Origin: Pseudomonas thivervalensis
GTDB taxonomy: Bacteria; Pseudomonadota; Gammaproteobacteria; Pseudomonadales; Pseudomonadaceae
Direction: 5' to 3'
DNA length: 64,000 bases
Assembly: GCF_001269655.1 (NCBI RefSeq)
Contig: NZ_LHVE01000013.1
Location: 1 to 64,000, forward strand
Part shown: piece after piece, positions 50,391 through 58,571 of the stretch
Layout of the letters: the number at the start of each line of letters is the position of its first letter
Numbering within the stretch: the first letter of the stretch is position 1
Notes under the pieces: model-generated
What the model was told of the DNA's origin: nothing
Database searches by the model: none
What the model saw: only the letters and a program-made list of their open reading frames with translations
Made by a program: the position numbers and the translations under genes

Positions 50391-50456
50391 TGAAACCATG
50401 ACGGTCAAATCACTAGCCTACCTCCACTGCTCAATGAACTTGTCCCAGGAGGCAAC

Positions 50457-50798
50457 GTGAAGAAACCTTATATCGCACTTGTCACGCTGCTGCTTTTTTC
50501 CGTGTACACGGCGAGTACTTTGTTCCTCGCCGAGCAATCGCTCCTGGCGTTCGGCGTCGGGCTCATGTCTCGCCCGGACACCGCGCAGGTCGTCATCGAC
50601 CTTTATCTGCTCGCTTGCATGGCGTGCATCTGGATGTACCGGGACACACGTTCGAAAGGCAGGTCGCTCACATCGCTGCTGCCTTACCTCCTGATCACGG
50701 CTATCTTCGTATCAATCGGTCCACTGTTGTACATCGTCGTTAACGGATTTGGACGCCAGTCGCCGGTGACAGATACTCCTGATTACCCACCTCCTTAG
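50457..50798 (+). CDS. DUF2834-like small membrane protein
   Basis: 113 residues with about three membrane helices (5-30, 45-62, 75-97). VVIDLYLLACMACIWMYRD and LLITAIFVSIGPLLYIV match the DUF2834 pattern as I recall it. Start GTG 50457 with GGAGG six bases upstream. Divergent from the XRE regulator, which in related genomes often controls the gene facing it. Function unknown. Confidence 0.7.
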   Translation: MKKPYIALVTLLLFSVYTASTLFLAEQSLLAFGVGLMSRPDTAQVVIDLYLLACMACIWMYRDTRSKGRSLTSLLPYLLITAIFVSIGPLLYIVVNGFGRQSPVTDTPDYPPP

Positions 50799-50819
50799 CA
50801 ATGCATCACAGCGCCCCCA

Positions 50820-51980
50820 TCAAGGCCAATCAACAAGCACCGCTTTCGGATCGCCCTGGCGCATCTGGGCCAGTTCAGCCTCCGCCTTGGCTTGCGTCGC
50901 GTGGCAGAACTCGAAGGCGTTCTGGGTCTTGCCGGTCGGCCCCTTGGCCTCGGCCATGCACACCGCCGCACCCGGTGCACAAACGGCACTGTTGAGTTTG
51001 AAATCCCCCCACACGCCGGGTTGTTCCTGCTTCACCTTGGCGATGTAGCTCTTGAGCGAGGGTTGCATGTCGCTCGCGGCCCCGGCGATCAATTTCACCG
51101 GGCTAACAGCAGCGCCGTACGTATGCTGGGTGGACAGCACGGCGGTGCAGTACATTGCGGCGGCCGGGATCGCCGCCGTGGCACCGTTCGCCATCACCGT
51201 CGGGGTCACCGAGACTTGAGTCCCGCCAGGCCCCACCAGAACCGGAACGATGCTAAACGCGTTGTTTCGCCAGACCTTCAGGTTCACCCGCGAGCCGATT
51301 GGCGCTTTGGCAACGGCCACCCTGAAATCGATTGAGTCGGCGATAAGCCCGTTGTCCACTGCCACGATCACGTCTTGAGGCAAGATCCCGGCCTGTTGCG
51401 CACCGCTCCCCGGTACAGTCGCCTGCACCACAACCCCGGCGGGAGGCGCTGACAGAGCCATCGCCCGCTTCGGATCGATGGTCTCGATGCTGGCGCCGAT
51501 CCTGCCGCGAGGTAAATTGGCCGGCTGGCAGCCTTTTTCAAGCCATACCTGGCCGGCCGCTTCTTTTCGAGCCATGGCGACCTGCTTCAGGATCGGCTCA
51601 GCGCTCGCCTGATACATCGGCACCTCACTGAGGGACATTTCGATGTACTCACAGGACTTGGAGCGATACCGGTCAGGCGTTTCCCGGCTCACCAGCTTTT
51701 GCAGGTCGATGGGCGGCAGGCCTTGGGGGGCGGCAACGGTGGAGGTTGCAGGGGAGACGCTGGCAGAGTCCGCAGTCGCGACCGAGGAGACCACATAGGC
51801 GCCGGCCGCCAGGCCTACGGCACTGGTCATTACGCTGGTGTCCACGCCCCCCATGGGAAGCAGCATCGCACCGACTACCGCCGCCTCACCGAGACCGCCA
51901 TCAGAGGCACAGCCAGCCAAAGCAGTGAGCGAAAGTGCAACGGCGAGCCTGGTGCTTGATTTGAAGGCAGGTGCAGACAT
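50820..51980 (-). CDS. PDZ-domain lipoprotein
   Basis: 386 residues: lipoprotein signal peptide with lipobox LTALAGC (Cys about 24), an Ala/Gly-rich segment, a helical region with one Cys pair, and a PDZ-like domain around GVVVQATVPGSGAQQAGILP then QDVIVAVDNGLI and GSRVNLKVWRNNA. C-terminal cysteines (YCTAV, AVCAPGAAVC, EFCHAT) suggest disulfides. It faces a second PDZ lipoprotein with the same VPGSGA/AGxL motif across a 200-bp gap, so the two are paralogues. Role perhaps in an envelope complex. Confidence 0.75.
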   Translation of the reverse strand: MSAPAFKSSTRLAVALSLTALAGCASDGGLGEAAVVGAMLLPMGGVDTSVMTSAVGLAAGAYVVSSVATADSASVSPATSTVAAPQGLPPIDLQKLVSRETPDRYRSKSCEYIEMSLSEVPMYQASAEPILKQVAMARKEAAGQVWLEKGCQPANLPRGRIGASIETIDPKRAMALSAPPAGVVVQATVPGSGAQQAGILPQDVIVAVDNGLIADSIDFRVAVAKAPIGSRVNLKVWRNNAFSIVPVLVGPGGTQVSVTPTVMANGATAAIPAAAMYCTAVLSTQHTYGAAVSPVKLIAGAASDMQPSLKSYIAKVKQEQPGVWGDFKLNSAVCAPGAAVCMAEAKGPTGKTQNAFEFCHATQAKAEAELAQMRQGDPKAVLVDWP

Positions 51981-52181
51981 TTCGCTTCTCAGTGATGGAT
52001 TCGAATGGATCGTGCCGCATCATGGCAAAGTGCCTTGAAGTTGTATATCGAATGCACGTTGCCCGGATGCCGCTCGTCTCAATCAGCCTGGCAGCGAAGT
52101 ACCTGGTTGTGGTTGGACAGGATGATGGCCAAATAGTACCGTGCTTGAACCCAGCTAGACGCCACGAACTCAGAGAAGCCC

Positions 52182-53291
52182 ATGTCGACAAAATGCCTTG
52201 CTGCAATACTGGTGCTCTCCCCTCTCCTGGCGTCTTGCGTCAATCCGATGTACAGCGCCGCCGAGCGAGCCGAAACGGCGGAATACCTGCGCAAGGTCAA
52301 AGATCCGGCGACCTACTACGCCATGGATTGTGAAACGTTCCTGGCGACCAAACAGGGCTGGGAAAAGCATCCGAGCATGGCGGGCGATCCCGTTAACCTG
52401 GTGATCCAACAGGTCGCCAGACAACGCGATTGTTCAGTCGGTAGCGCTGCGGCGCCAGCTGCCGCTGCGGTGTCGCCCGGGGCGTCCACGGCAATGCCCG
52501 CATCGGTACCTAATCAGTCGGGGGCCTTGGGCCTGCACATCACCAGCGTTACACCGTCCGTGGCTCAGCAATTCGGCTTAGCCACCGTCAGCGGTGTATT
52601 GGTCGTGAGGCCAGTGCCAGGAAGTGGCGCGGAAAAAGCAGGCATGTTGACCGGCGATATCGTTTTGCAAATTGCCGGGACTCCGGTCAACAGCCCGGCC
52701 GAGCTGACCGCTGTCGCCAGCCGTATTCGACCTGGTTTCGCGGCGCCGCTAAAGGTATGGCGCAATCGGGCGCCCATCGACGCGCTGGTGGAAATAGGCG
52801 AATCATCGGGCTTGGCACCCTCGGTAGCGCTTGTGCCTCCGGCGGCCGCTGCGCCGAAGCTCCCCTTGGCCGCGCCCGTTACATCGCCTGCGAGCAATAG
52901 CGCGGCCAATACTTCGTTCTGTTTTGCCCTGTTCGAGGCCAGACAAGTCCAGGGGCTGAGCGACTATCCATCAAGGGGCCTCATCACCGCCGTCTGGCAA
53001 GGCCCGGCACTGAGCGGCACACCGGCTCGTCTTGCCATGCCAGAGTTCCAGGCATTCACACGGGCCCAGGGCTACGACGTGAAAATGCAACCGATGTTCT
53101 GCCAACCCATTGGCGCCAGCGAGCAGTGCCAGGCGCTGGGCTCGGAAAGCTTCATGCTGACCACTCGCAGCTTTACCACGATGGTCAATTGCACTGAAAC
53201 CTTGCAGGGCGTAGAAACAACGCGCGGTCTACTGCTCAAACAGTGGCCTTATCTACAGACCACGGCGTGGCGTCCGTTGGCGAGTCAATAG
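52182..53291 (+). CDS. PDZ-domain lipoprotein, divergent paralogue
   Basis: 369 residues: signal peptide MSTKCLAAILVLSPLLASC (lipobox LLASC, Cys19), a helical region with YYAMDCETF, a Ala/Pro linker, and a PDZ-like domain (GVLVVRPVPGSGAEKAGMLT then GDIVLQIAG), followed by a C-terminal domain with three Cys (FCFALF, FCQPIG, NCTET). Its PDZ motif parallels that of the lipoprotein at 50820 on the other strand. No catalytic Ser-His-Asp is visible. Confidence 0.75.
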   Translation: MSTKCLAAILVLSPLLASCVNPMYSAAERAETAEYLRKVKDPATYYAMDCETFLATKQGWEKHPSMAGDPVNLVIQQVARQRDCSVGSAAAPAAAAVSPGASTAMPASVPNQSGALGLHITSVTPSVAQQFGLATVSGVLVVRPVPGSGAEKAGMLTGDIVLQIAGTPVNSPAELTAVASRIRPGFAAPLKVWRNRAPIDALVEIGESSGLAPSVALVPPAAAAPKLPLAAPVTSPASNSAANTSFCFALFEARQVQGLSDYPSRGLITAVWQGPALSGTPARLAMPEFQAFTRAQGYDVKMQPMFCQPIGASEQCQALGSESFMLTTRSFTTMVNCTETLQGVETTRGLLLKQWPYLQTTAWRPLASQ

Positions 53292-53325
53292 CTGTCTCGA
53301 TGGGTTGTTCTGGCCGGCGCGGGAA

Positions 53326-53886
53326 TCAGGTGTTCGATGAAGCTTTCGCTTTAAGCCACGCCTCACGCGTCATTTCCCAGACCTCTTTAAGCAACGGCCC
53401 ACAGACAAACTCCCCCTGCTGCGTCCCGATCATGCGCATGCCTTCGCGCTCCGACACCCGGCGCGAAGCCAGGTTGCCCACTGCCTTGGACACTTGCATG
53501 ACAGGGCGTTCCAGGGTTTCAAACCAGTAGGCGTTGATCACCTCGCAAGCTTCGCTCATGTAGCCTTGTCCCTGCCATTGTGGGGCCAGCCAGAAACCTC
53601 GATTGTTGCCAGGCTCGTCGTACAAATGGATGCTGCCGATGATCTGTGTCGGATCCTCGGCAATACGAATCATCCAGTGCCACTCGCGACCGGCGGCAAC
53701 AGCAGGGAGCGCATGGTCGCGCACATAGGTCTGCGAGCCGTCGCCCGGGTAAGGCCATGGCACGCGACAGCCTAGGTAACGGACCACTTCCCAGTGTGGG
53801 AATAATCGTTGAATCGCCGGTGCATCCCTCAGTTCAAGGGGAATGAGGATGAGGCGGCGGGTTTGGAATGTGGGGATGGGGTCCAT
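53326..53886 (-). CDS. GNAT family N-acetyltransferase (RimJ/RimL type)
   Basis: 186 residues: TRRLILIPLELRDAPAIQRLF, GSIHLYDEPGNNRGFWLAPQWQGQGYMSEA (acetyl-CoA loop QWQGQGYM), NLASRRVSEREGMRMIG. Closest to RimJ/RimL-like ribosomal or small-molecule acetyltransferases. Substrate unknown. AAGGAA precedes ATG 53886. The acetyl-CoA loop is intact. Confidence 0.85.
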   Translation of the reverse strand: MDPIPTFQTRRLILIPLELRDAPAIQRLFPHWEVVRYLGCRVPWPYPGDGSQTYVRDHALPAVAAGREWHWMIRIAEDPTQIIGSIHLYDEPGNNRGFWLAPQWQGQGYMSEACEVINAYWFETLERPVMQVSKAVGNLASRRVSEREGMRMIGTQQGEFVCGPLLKEVWEMTREAWLKAKASSNT

Positions 53887-54051
53887 GATGAAGATTCCTT
53901 TTCAAACGTTATGGCGTCCTGCGCAAAGGATGCTGCCAGCGTCGGGCGGAAAAACCAAGTTGCACACTCACCCACGACGAACGCCAATCACATCGTTTCG
54001 CGGCCTACACTGGGTTCACTCAGTACGATTGAACCGCATAAGGATATCGTC

Positions 54052-54552
54052 TTGCGACAAATTGCCCTCAGCGACAGAAAACTCCGAGGTATCCCCCGCC
54101 GTCTCCGTGCGCTGGAGCGCTGGGCCGCGAAATTTAACGGCCATTTCTATCCTCACCGCCATGAAAGCGAGCGCTACACGCATTGGAAAATTCCAGTCAT
54201 CAACTCACTCGTTCAAGGTCCACAAGCACAGATCGAAGTGCAGTCCTTCTGTATTCAACAGTTGCTCGAAGCAGCCGCCCATCTCTCCCGTGCGGCGGAT
54301 CGCAACCAAGGCTACTACCGCGTCGCCTGCCTGCTGGTTTGGCCCTGGGTGCACCAAAGTGAAGTCACGGTATTCTACGACCGTGATTACTACTTGAGCT
54401 TCCTGGGACAGCGCAACACCCTTGCACCACTGCGCTTGAGCGACCGACTTGCCTTGGATGTGCCCGAATCCTTCATCGAGCATGGGCACGATGTAACCCA
54501 GAGCGACGATGAAGTCGACGTTCATTGGTGGTGCATCGGGGAACCTGCGTGA
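54052..54552 (+). CDS. DUF3916-type protein
   Basis: 166 residues from TTG 54052 (MRQIALSDRKLRGIPRRLRA...), with YRVACLLVWPWVHQSEVTVFYDRDYYLSF in the C-terminal half. This is the DUF3916 pattern as I remember it; function unknown. TTG is chosen since AAGGATATCGTC lies just before it and the family starts there; an ORF to 53809 overlaps a gene on the other strand. The stop overlaps the next gene's start, so the two are coupled. Confidence 0.62.
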   Translation: MRQIALSDRKLRGIPRRLRALERWAAKFNGHFYPHRHESERYTHWKIPVINSLVQGPQAQIEVQSFCIQQLLEAAAHLSRAADRNQGYYRVACLLVWPWVHQSEVTVFYDRDYYLSFLGQRNTLAPLRLSDRLALDVPESFIEHGHDVTQSDDEVDVHWWCIGEPA

Positions 54553-55505
54553 TAGTGAAGACCCACTCAAACCTCTTCACCGGACTGGCCCTCGCGGTAG
54601 TCGCGACGCTGAGCTGGGCGTTGAACTTCATTGCGCCCTACGTCACCGGCGACTACACGATCTATGACTTGATGATCGTGAGGTTCTTGATCGCCGGTGC
54701 CCTGGGCCTGGGTGTCGTGCTGCTCTATCGGAGCCAGCTGCGGCTGCTGCACCGCAATCAGGTGCTTCTGGCCGCAGGCCTGGGCGTAGTCGGCTACCTC
54801 GGCTACAGCGCCTGCATCGCCGCCGGCATCATCTTCGGCGGGCCGGTACTGACCCCGGCGTTTATTGGCATGGTGCCGGTCTTGCTGGCATTGCTGGGCA
54901 ACGCCACGACCAAAACCCTCCAATGGCGCAAATTGGCGATCCCCCTGGTTTTTTTGACGGTTGGACTTCTGCTGTCGAATCTCGGCGCAGTCCATCAACC
55001 CGTTGCAAACGATGGCTCGTGGCTGATGGGCTTGTTGTTTTCAATCGGTGCCGTGGTGTTGTGGCTCGCGTTCAGTTGGTTGAACCAGCGCGCCCTGCTA
55101 ACGCTGCCACCCCACGCCGCAGGCGCATGGACGGGCCTGATGATGGCTGGCGCCGGAGTCGGCACCTTGTGCTTGTTGCCAGCGGTACAAGCACTCGACC
55201 TGCTCAAACTCCCGAGCCTGGGTTTTAGCGTTTCCGTTGCGCGGGATTTATACCTCTGGGGTTTCGTGATTGCGCTGATGTCATCCGTTGTCGGGGCCTG
55301 GGCCTGGAACGCCGCGTCCCGGCGTTTGCCCATGGTGCTTTCCGGGCAATTGATCGCCTTGGAGTCGCTGTTCGCGACGCTACTTGGCTTGTGGTTTCAT
55401 GGTCGGCTGCCGACACTTCTGGAGACGTCAGGTCTTGCGGCGGTGCTTGTTGGGGTGATCATGGCGGTGCGGATCATCCTCAATTCCCGCAGATCGAAAA
55501 CTTAG
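54549..55505 (+). CDS. EamA/DMT family transporter
   Basis: 318 residues, about ten membrane helices in two EamA repeats: LALAVVATLSWALNFIAPYV, MIVRFLIAGALGLGVVLLYR, and SWLNQRALLTLPPHAAGAW, VVGAWAWNAASRRLPMVLSG. Probably exports a metabolite; substrate unknown. Start is GTG 54549, overlapping the previous stop (GTGA), with GGGGA upstream. The coupling to a DUF3916 protein is unusual. Confidence 0.83.
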   Translation: MIVKTHSNLFTGLALAVVATLSWALNFIAPYVTGDYTIYDLMIVRFLIAGALGLGVVLLYRSQLRLLHRNQVLLAAGLGVVGYLGYSACIAAGIIFGGPVLTPAFIGMVPVLLALLGNATTKTLQWRKLAIPLVFLTVGLLLSNLGAVHQPVANDGSWLMGLLFSIGAVVLWLAFSWLNQRALLTLPPHAAGAWTGLMMAGAGVGTLCLLPAVQALDLLKLPSLGFSVSVARDLYLWGFVIALMSSVVGAWAWNAASRRLPMVLSGQLIALESLFATLLGLWFHGRLPTLLETSGLAAVLVGVIMAVRIILNSRRSKT

Positions 55506-55603
55506 CCTGTCCCTGATCGGGATGGATTTTTTTGAAACCACCTATAGCGCTCGTCAACTACGCTACCAACCACCACTCGGCCCTTGCATACTCCGAGACA
55601 AGA

Positions 55604-55954
55604 ATGAACCCTGTCGACCCAACCCGCCTGAAAATCTGGCAGGCCCTTTCCTCGCTCTTCCTGGATACCGAGATCGACGGCCTGACCTACGACTACATCG
55701 CTCGCGTCGTCGTTGAAACCGGTTATTCACCCAAGGACATCCACGACATCCTGTGGAATGAAGTATTCCCGGTGCTCGAATCCAACCTCAGGTCCGTCGC
55801 GGGCGAATGGGCGGGATGGACGGACCAGTGGCTGCTGGAGTACCTCACGGCAAGTGATGGGATTGAGCCCAGGAAAGGCAGTGGCAGCATTGCCAAGGAG
55901 ATCGCCAGGTGTTGGAGCCAGGTCGCGACGCGGCTCCCACCTGGATACGACTGA
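55604..55954 (+). CDS. Small hypothetical protein (DUF7079-like)
   Basis: 116 residues, mostly helical: IWQALSSLFLDTEIDGLTYD then YIARVVVETGYSPKDIHDILWNEVFPVL, VAGEWAGWTDQWLLEYL. I recall this pattern as DUF7079, common next to toxin/immunity or other accessory genes; not verified. No catalytic motif. The start at 55604 fits a soluble protein; the ribosome site is weak. Confidence 0.6.
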   Translation: MNPVDPTRLKIWQALSSLFLDTEIDGLTYDYIARVVVETGYSPKDIHDILWNEVFPVLESNLRSVAGEWAGWTDQWLLEYLTASDGIEPRKGSGSIAKEIARCWSQVATRLPPGYD

Positions 55955-56001
55955 CGTAATTGCATCGCCACTTCAAGCTTCCTCCCTGAAGTGGCTCCCG
56001 T

Positions 56002-56958
56002 TCACCCCGTCACACACCCCTGCGGCACCTTCCCAGCAAAACTATCCACCAGACTCGCCACCACCATCTCCCCCATCCGCGTGCGGGTCTGCAACGTCGC
56101 ACTCGCCCGGTGCGGTTGCAGCACCACCTGTTCATTGCCAAACAACGTCTCGGGCACGTGCGGTTCATCGACGAACACATCCAGCGCCGCACCGGCGATT
56201 TCTCCGGCGGTCAGCGTCGCCACAAGGTCGGCCTCGTTGACCAGTTTGCCGCGGGCCACGTTGATCAAGTAGCCGCCCTTGCCCAGCGCTTGCAGCACCT
56301 CGGCATCGATGAGGGCATCAGCCTTGTCAGCGGCGGCCGCGAGGATCAGGGCATCGCTGTCGTGGGCCAGTTGCTTGAGGTCGGCGACGAAGGTGTAATT
56401 CACATCGCTCATGGGTTGCAGATCGGTATAGCGAATCGGACACCCGAACGCGGCGGCGCGTGTCGCGACGGCGCGACCAACCCGGCCCATGCCGACGATG
56501 CCGATGCGCATGCCGGACACCTGCCGGGCCAATGGCAGCGGAGACAGTGGCGTCGGGCTCTGGGGCCATTGGCCGGAGCGCACGTAGCGATCACCGGTGC
56601 ACAGACCCCGGCACACGGCAATCAACAAGCCGATCGCCAGGTCGGCGACATCTTCGGTCAGCGCGCCGACGGTGGCCGTGACGCGGATTCCGCGATCCCT
56701 GGCGTAGGCCAGGTCCACCGCATCGGTGCCCACGCCGTTGACCGCGACCACTTCCAGTTGGGGCAGTTGTGCCATGAGCGCCTGGCTGATGCCGGTATGC
56801 CCACCGGTGATCACACCGCGAATGTTGGCGCCGTGTTCTTGTAGATAGGCTTGTTTGTCAGCCTGTTCGAAATAGCGCCGCACCGTGAACAGTTCGTTGA
56901 GCCGGACATTGATTTCAGGGATCAGGATTGGGCTGAGCTGCAAGACTTCTGGCTTCAT
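56002..56958 (-). CDS. 2-hydroxyacid dehydrogenase (GhrB/glyoxylate-hydroxypyruvate reductase-like)
   Basis: 318 residues of the D-2-hydroxyacid dehydrogenase family: VAVNGVGTDAVDLAYARDRG, GIVGMGRVGRAVATRAAAFG (NAD(P) loop), INVARGKLVNEADL with the catalytic Arg, and LQPHRASAT with the catalytic His. It interconverts a 2-keto and 2-hydroxy acid. Start at 56958 with GAGGT upstream; 32 bp after the SDR gene, last gene of the operon. Substrate may be the cleavage product of the FAH-family enzyme. Confidence 0.85.
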   Translation of the reverse strand: MKPEVLQLSPILIPEINVRLNELFTVRRYFEQADKQAYLQEHGANIRGVITGGHTGISQALMAQLPQLEVVAVNGVGTDAVDLAYARDRGIRVTATVGALTEDVADLAIGLLIAVCRGLCTGDRYVRSGQWPQSPTPLSPLPLARQVSGMRIGIVGMGRVGRAVATRAAAFGCPIRYTDLQPMSDVNYTFVADLKQLAHDSDALILAAAADKADALIDAEVLQALGKGGYLINVARGKLVNEADLVATLTAGEIAGAALDVFVDEPHVPETLFGNEQVVLQPHRASATLQTRTRMGEMVVASLVDSFAGKVPQGCVTG

Positions 56959-56990
56959 GTAGACCTCGTAACGGAATGGAAAAGACTGGC

Positions 56991-57749
56991 TCAACCACGA
57001 CCGGCAAACGGCATGGCCGTGGCCATGACGGTCATGTTCAGGACGTTGGCCGACAACGGCAGGCCGGCGATGTAGCGCACCGCATCGGCGACGTGCTTGA
57101 CGTCGACCATCGGCTCCACCGCGATGCTGCCGTTGGCCTGACGCACGCCCTGGGTCATGCGCACGGACATTTCGGTGAGGGCGTTGCCGATGTCGATCTG
57201 GCTGCAGGCGATGTTGTATTCGCGCCCGTCCAGGGCCAGGGATTTGGTCAGCCCCAGCACCGCGTGTTTACTGGCGGTGTAGGCGCTGCTGAACGGCCGT
57301 GGGGTGTGGGCCGAAATCGAACCGTTGTTGATGATCCGTCCACCCTGGGGCTGTTGCCGGCGCATCAGGCCGAAGGCACCACGGGCGCACAGGAAAACGC
57401 CGTTGAGGTTGGTGTCGATCACGTTTCGCCATTGCTCGAACGTCAGCTCATCCAGCGGCACGGCGGGCGCATTGACGCCGGCGTTGTTGAACACGACGTC
57501 CAGGCGTCCGTAGGCCTCGGCGATGGCGGCAAACAGCGCATCGACACTGGCCGGATCGCGCACATCGGTGGGCACCGCCAGGGCTTCACGCCCCTCGCAG
57601 GCCGCCAACTCGACCAATGTCTGCAAGGGCTCGGGGCGGCGCCCGGCCAGCACCAGCGTGTAGCCGTCTGCCATCAGGCCCAGGGCCACCGCTCGGCCAA
57701 TCCCGCTGCCGGCGCCAGTCACCAGAGCCACTTTCAATGTGTTGGACAT
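56991..57749 (-). CDS. SDR family oxidoreductase
   Basis: 252 residues, a classical SDR: GAGSGIGRAVALGL, NNAGVNAP, catalytic Ser in NNGSISAHT and Tyr/Lys in YTASKHAVL. NAD-dependent alcohol oxidation or reduction. It lies 21 bp downstream of the FAH gene. In related catabolic clusters an SDR forms a 2,4-diketo acid that an FAH-family hydrolase then cleaves; here that is inference. Confidence 0.87.
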   Translation of the reverse strand: MSNTLKVALVTGAGSGIGRAVALGLMADGYTLVLAGRRPEPLQTLVELAACEGREALAVPTDVRDPASVDALFAAIAEAYGRLDVVFNNAGVNAPAVPLDELTFEQWRNVIDTNLNGVFLCARGAFGLMRRQQPQGGRIINNGSISAHTPRPFSSAYTASKHAVLGLTKSLALDGREYNIACSQIDIGNALTEMSVRMTQGVRQANGSIAVEPMVDVKHVADAVRYIAGLPLSANVLNMTVMATAMPFAGRG

Positions 57750-57770
57750 ATGGATTCTCCCTGCTCGAAT

Positions 57771-58463
57771 TCAGTCAGATAAACGCGGACCGACGCGCAT
57801 TTCCAGTTTGCCGATGCCGTCGATGCCGGCCGTGATGACATCGCCCGGCTGCAGCACATCGACGCCTGCCGGGCTGCCGGTCATGATCAAGTCGCCGGCC
57901 CGCAGCGCCACCGATTGGGAGATGCGGGCGATCACTTCACTGACCGACCAGATCTGGCTGTCGAGGCTGTCGCGCTGGCGCTCTTCACCGTTCACGTTCA
58001 GCCACAACTCGCCTTCGGGGTGCCCCGCCCGCGAGACCGGCACGATGGCTGTCATCGGCGCGGCACCGTCGAACACCTTGGCGCCCTCCCACGGCAAACC
58101 GTTGCGCTTGGCCAGGCGCTGGACATCACGCCGGGTCAGGTCCAGACCCGCCGCGTAGCCCCACACATAGGCCAGCGCCTGGTCCTCAGGGATGTTGGTG
58201 CCGCCCTCGCCGATGGCCACGACCAATTCGATTTCGTGAGCGAACTCCTGGGTCATCGGTGGAAACGTCACGCCACCGACCGCGTCCACCACACAACTGG
58301 CTGGTTTCATGAAAAACACCGGTGGCACGCGGGATTCACCCTGGGTATCGGGCCAAGGGTAGTTGCGACCAACGCAAAAGACCCGGCCAACGGGAAAACG
58401 CTGCGCAGTGCCAACAACCGGCAGGGTCACTGGCAAGTCCGGGGTAAAGACATACTCGGGCAT
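57771..58463 (-). CDS. Fumarylacetoacetate hydrolase family protein (fumarylpyruvate-hydrolase-like)
   Basis: 230 residues, the size of fumarylpyruvate hydrolase. Motifs: VGRVFCVGRNYPWP, PPVFFMKPASCVV, the metal ligands in FAHEIELVVAIGEGG (Glu-x-Glu) and GYAAGLDLTRRDVQ, and GDLIMTGSPAGVDVLQPGDV. FAH enzymes cleave acylpyruvates or 2,4-diketo acids hydrolytically. AGGATGAAC before ATG 58463 sets the start. Operon with SDR, dehydrogenase and MFS. Confidence 0.87.
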   Translation of the reverse strand: MPEYVFTPDLPVTLPVVGTAQRFPVGRVFCVGRNYPWPDTQGESRVPPVFFMKPASCVVDAVGGVTFPPMTQEFAHEIELVVAIGEGGTNIPEDQALAYVWGYAAGLDLTRRDVQRLAKRNGLPWEGAKVFDGAAPMTAIVPVSRAGHPEGELWLNVNGEERQRDSLDSQIWSVSEVIARISQSVALRAGDLIMTGSPAGVDVLQPGDVITAGIDGIGKLEMRVGPRLSD

Positions 58464-58571
58464 GTTCATCCTGGTAAAAGTCCTGATAGAAACGTCAGCG
58501 TACGGCGGCAATCCCTGGCTAAGTTGGAGGAATGCCGCCTCGTGTTGGAGAAAAACAGCTTTTTTCCGGGC

